Source: a virus. Taken from it: a stretch of DNA of 20,664 nucleotides. Under the pieces are notes generated by a model. It searched no databases, was not told the origin of the DNA, and worked only from the letters and a program-made list of their open reading frames with translations. Below are positions 20,424-20,664 of this stretch, in pieces (the stretch's first letter is position 1; every line of letters begins with the position of its first letter). The position numbers were made by a program, and so were the translations under genes. The stretch is from IMG/VR virus record IMGVR_UViG_3300031673_011430, positions 1 through 20,664 of that record; one strand, 5' to 3'.

Positions 20424-20664
20424 TTATGCTCGTGCGCTATCCGCAATCAACAGCAGTCGTTTCCACTCTGCGCTGTTAGGAGCGTCCATAGCGTTAGTCC
20501 ATGCTTTAAGGTTTTGTTGAACGAGGTACGCAGCCTCACGCACATATGCTTTAGCAGCCTCAGGATTACGAACAGCCTCAGTTAGTAACTGAACAACATC
20601 ATTTGCATCTGGAGGAGGCATTGGGCTACGTTGAATTTTCTTTATGATAAAGTCTACGTGCTGA
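20424..20664 (-). CDS. C-terminal part of an unknown protein, 5' end outside window
   Basis: The frame ending at 20424 stays open to the right edge. The first ATG in the window (20621) lacks a Shine-Dalgarno sequence, and 14 coding-like codons precede it (QHVDFIIKKIQRSP), so I treat the gene as 5'-truncated. The visible 79 residues are helical (VVQLLTEAVRNPEAAKAYV, AYLVQQNLKAWTNAM) and end in IADSARA. Only 11 bases separate it from the next gene, so it belongs to the same operon. No family was recognised. Confidence 0.65.
   Translation of the reverse strand, partial: QHVDFIIKKIQRSPMPPPDANDVVQLLTEAVRNPEAAKAYVREAAYLVQQNLKAWTNAMDAPNSAEWKRLLLIADSARA

Overview
The window is the head-assembly and DNA-packaging part of a tailed double-stranded DNA phage (Caudoviricetes) or a prophage of that type. 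All recognisable genes lie on the minus strand, so transcription and gene order run from the right edge to the left. Most genes are separated by under 30 bases, or overlap by ATGA or TAATG. Several have clear Shine-Dalgarno sequences, which suggests a bacterial host, but the host cannot be named from this sequence. No tRNA, rRNA, CRISPR array, integrase or origin was seen.

Right to left, the order is: the C-terminal end of an unknown gene; a 243-residue gene in the position of a small terminase; the large terminase (ATPase, zinc ribbon and nuclease in one chain, with a lambda gpA-like P-loop); and a portal protein interrupted by a 399-residue intein carrying a LAGLIDADG endonuclease. Then come a 789-residue modular protein with three similar alpha/beta units and a Pro-Ala linker, a 294-residue coiled-coil/beta protein, a 98-residue small beta-barrel candidate, a protein with a DUF5661-type motif, a PFA-DSP-like phosphatase, a 219-residue unknown and a 48-residue gene. 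A 1351-residue prohead protease-scaffold fusion follows, interrupted by a 154-residue mini-intein, then two paralogous Lys/Asp/Glu-rich proteins. After a strong terminator come a free-standing LAGLIDADG endonuclease gene, a beta-rich candidate decoration protein, a 94-residue gene and a 3'-truncated gene of at least 274 residues that runs off the left edge.

The genes fit one head-building pathway: scaffold-protease and acidic core proteins shape the prohead on the portal, the protease matures it, and the terminase docks on the portal and packages DNA. No major capsid protein was recognised; it may lie beyond the left edge.

The most notable features are three homing-type elements in one head operon (two inteins inside essential proteins, one of them lacking an endonuclease, plus a free endonuclease gene), a tyrosine-phosphatase-type enzyme embedded among head genes, and a protease-scaffold fusion with an internal duplication, a zinc-knuckle-like motif and a seven-cysteine cluster. 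Family names rest on motifs read by eye; no database search was possible.
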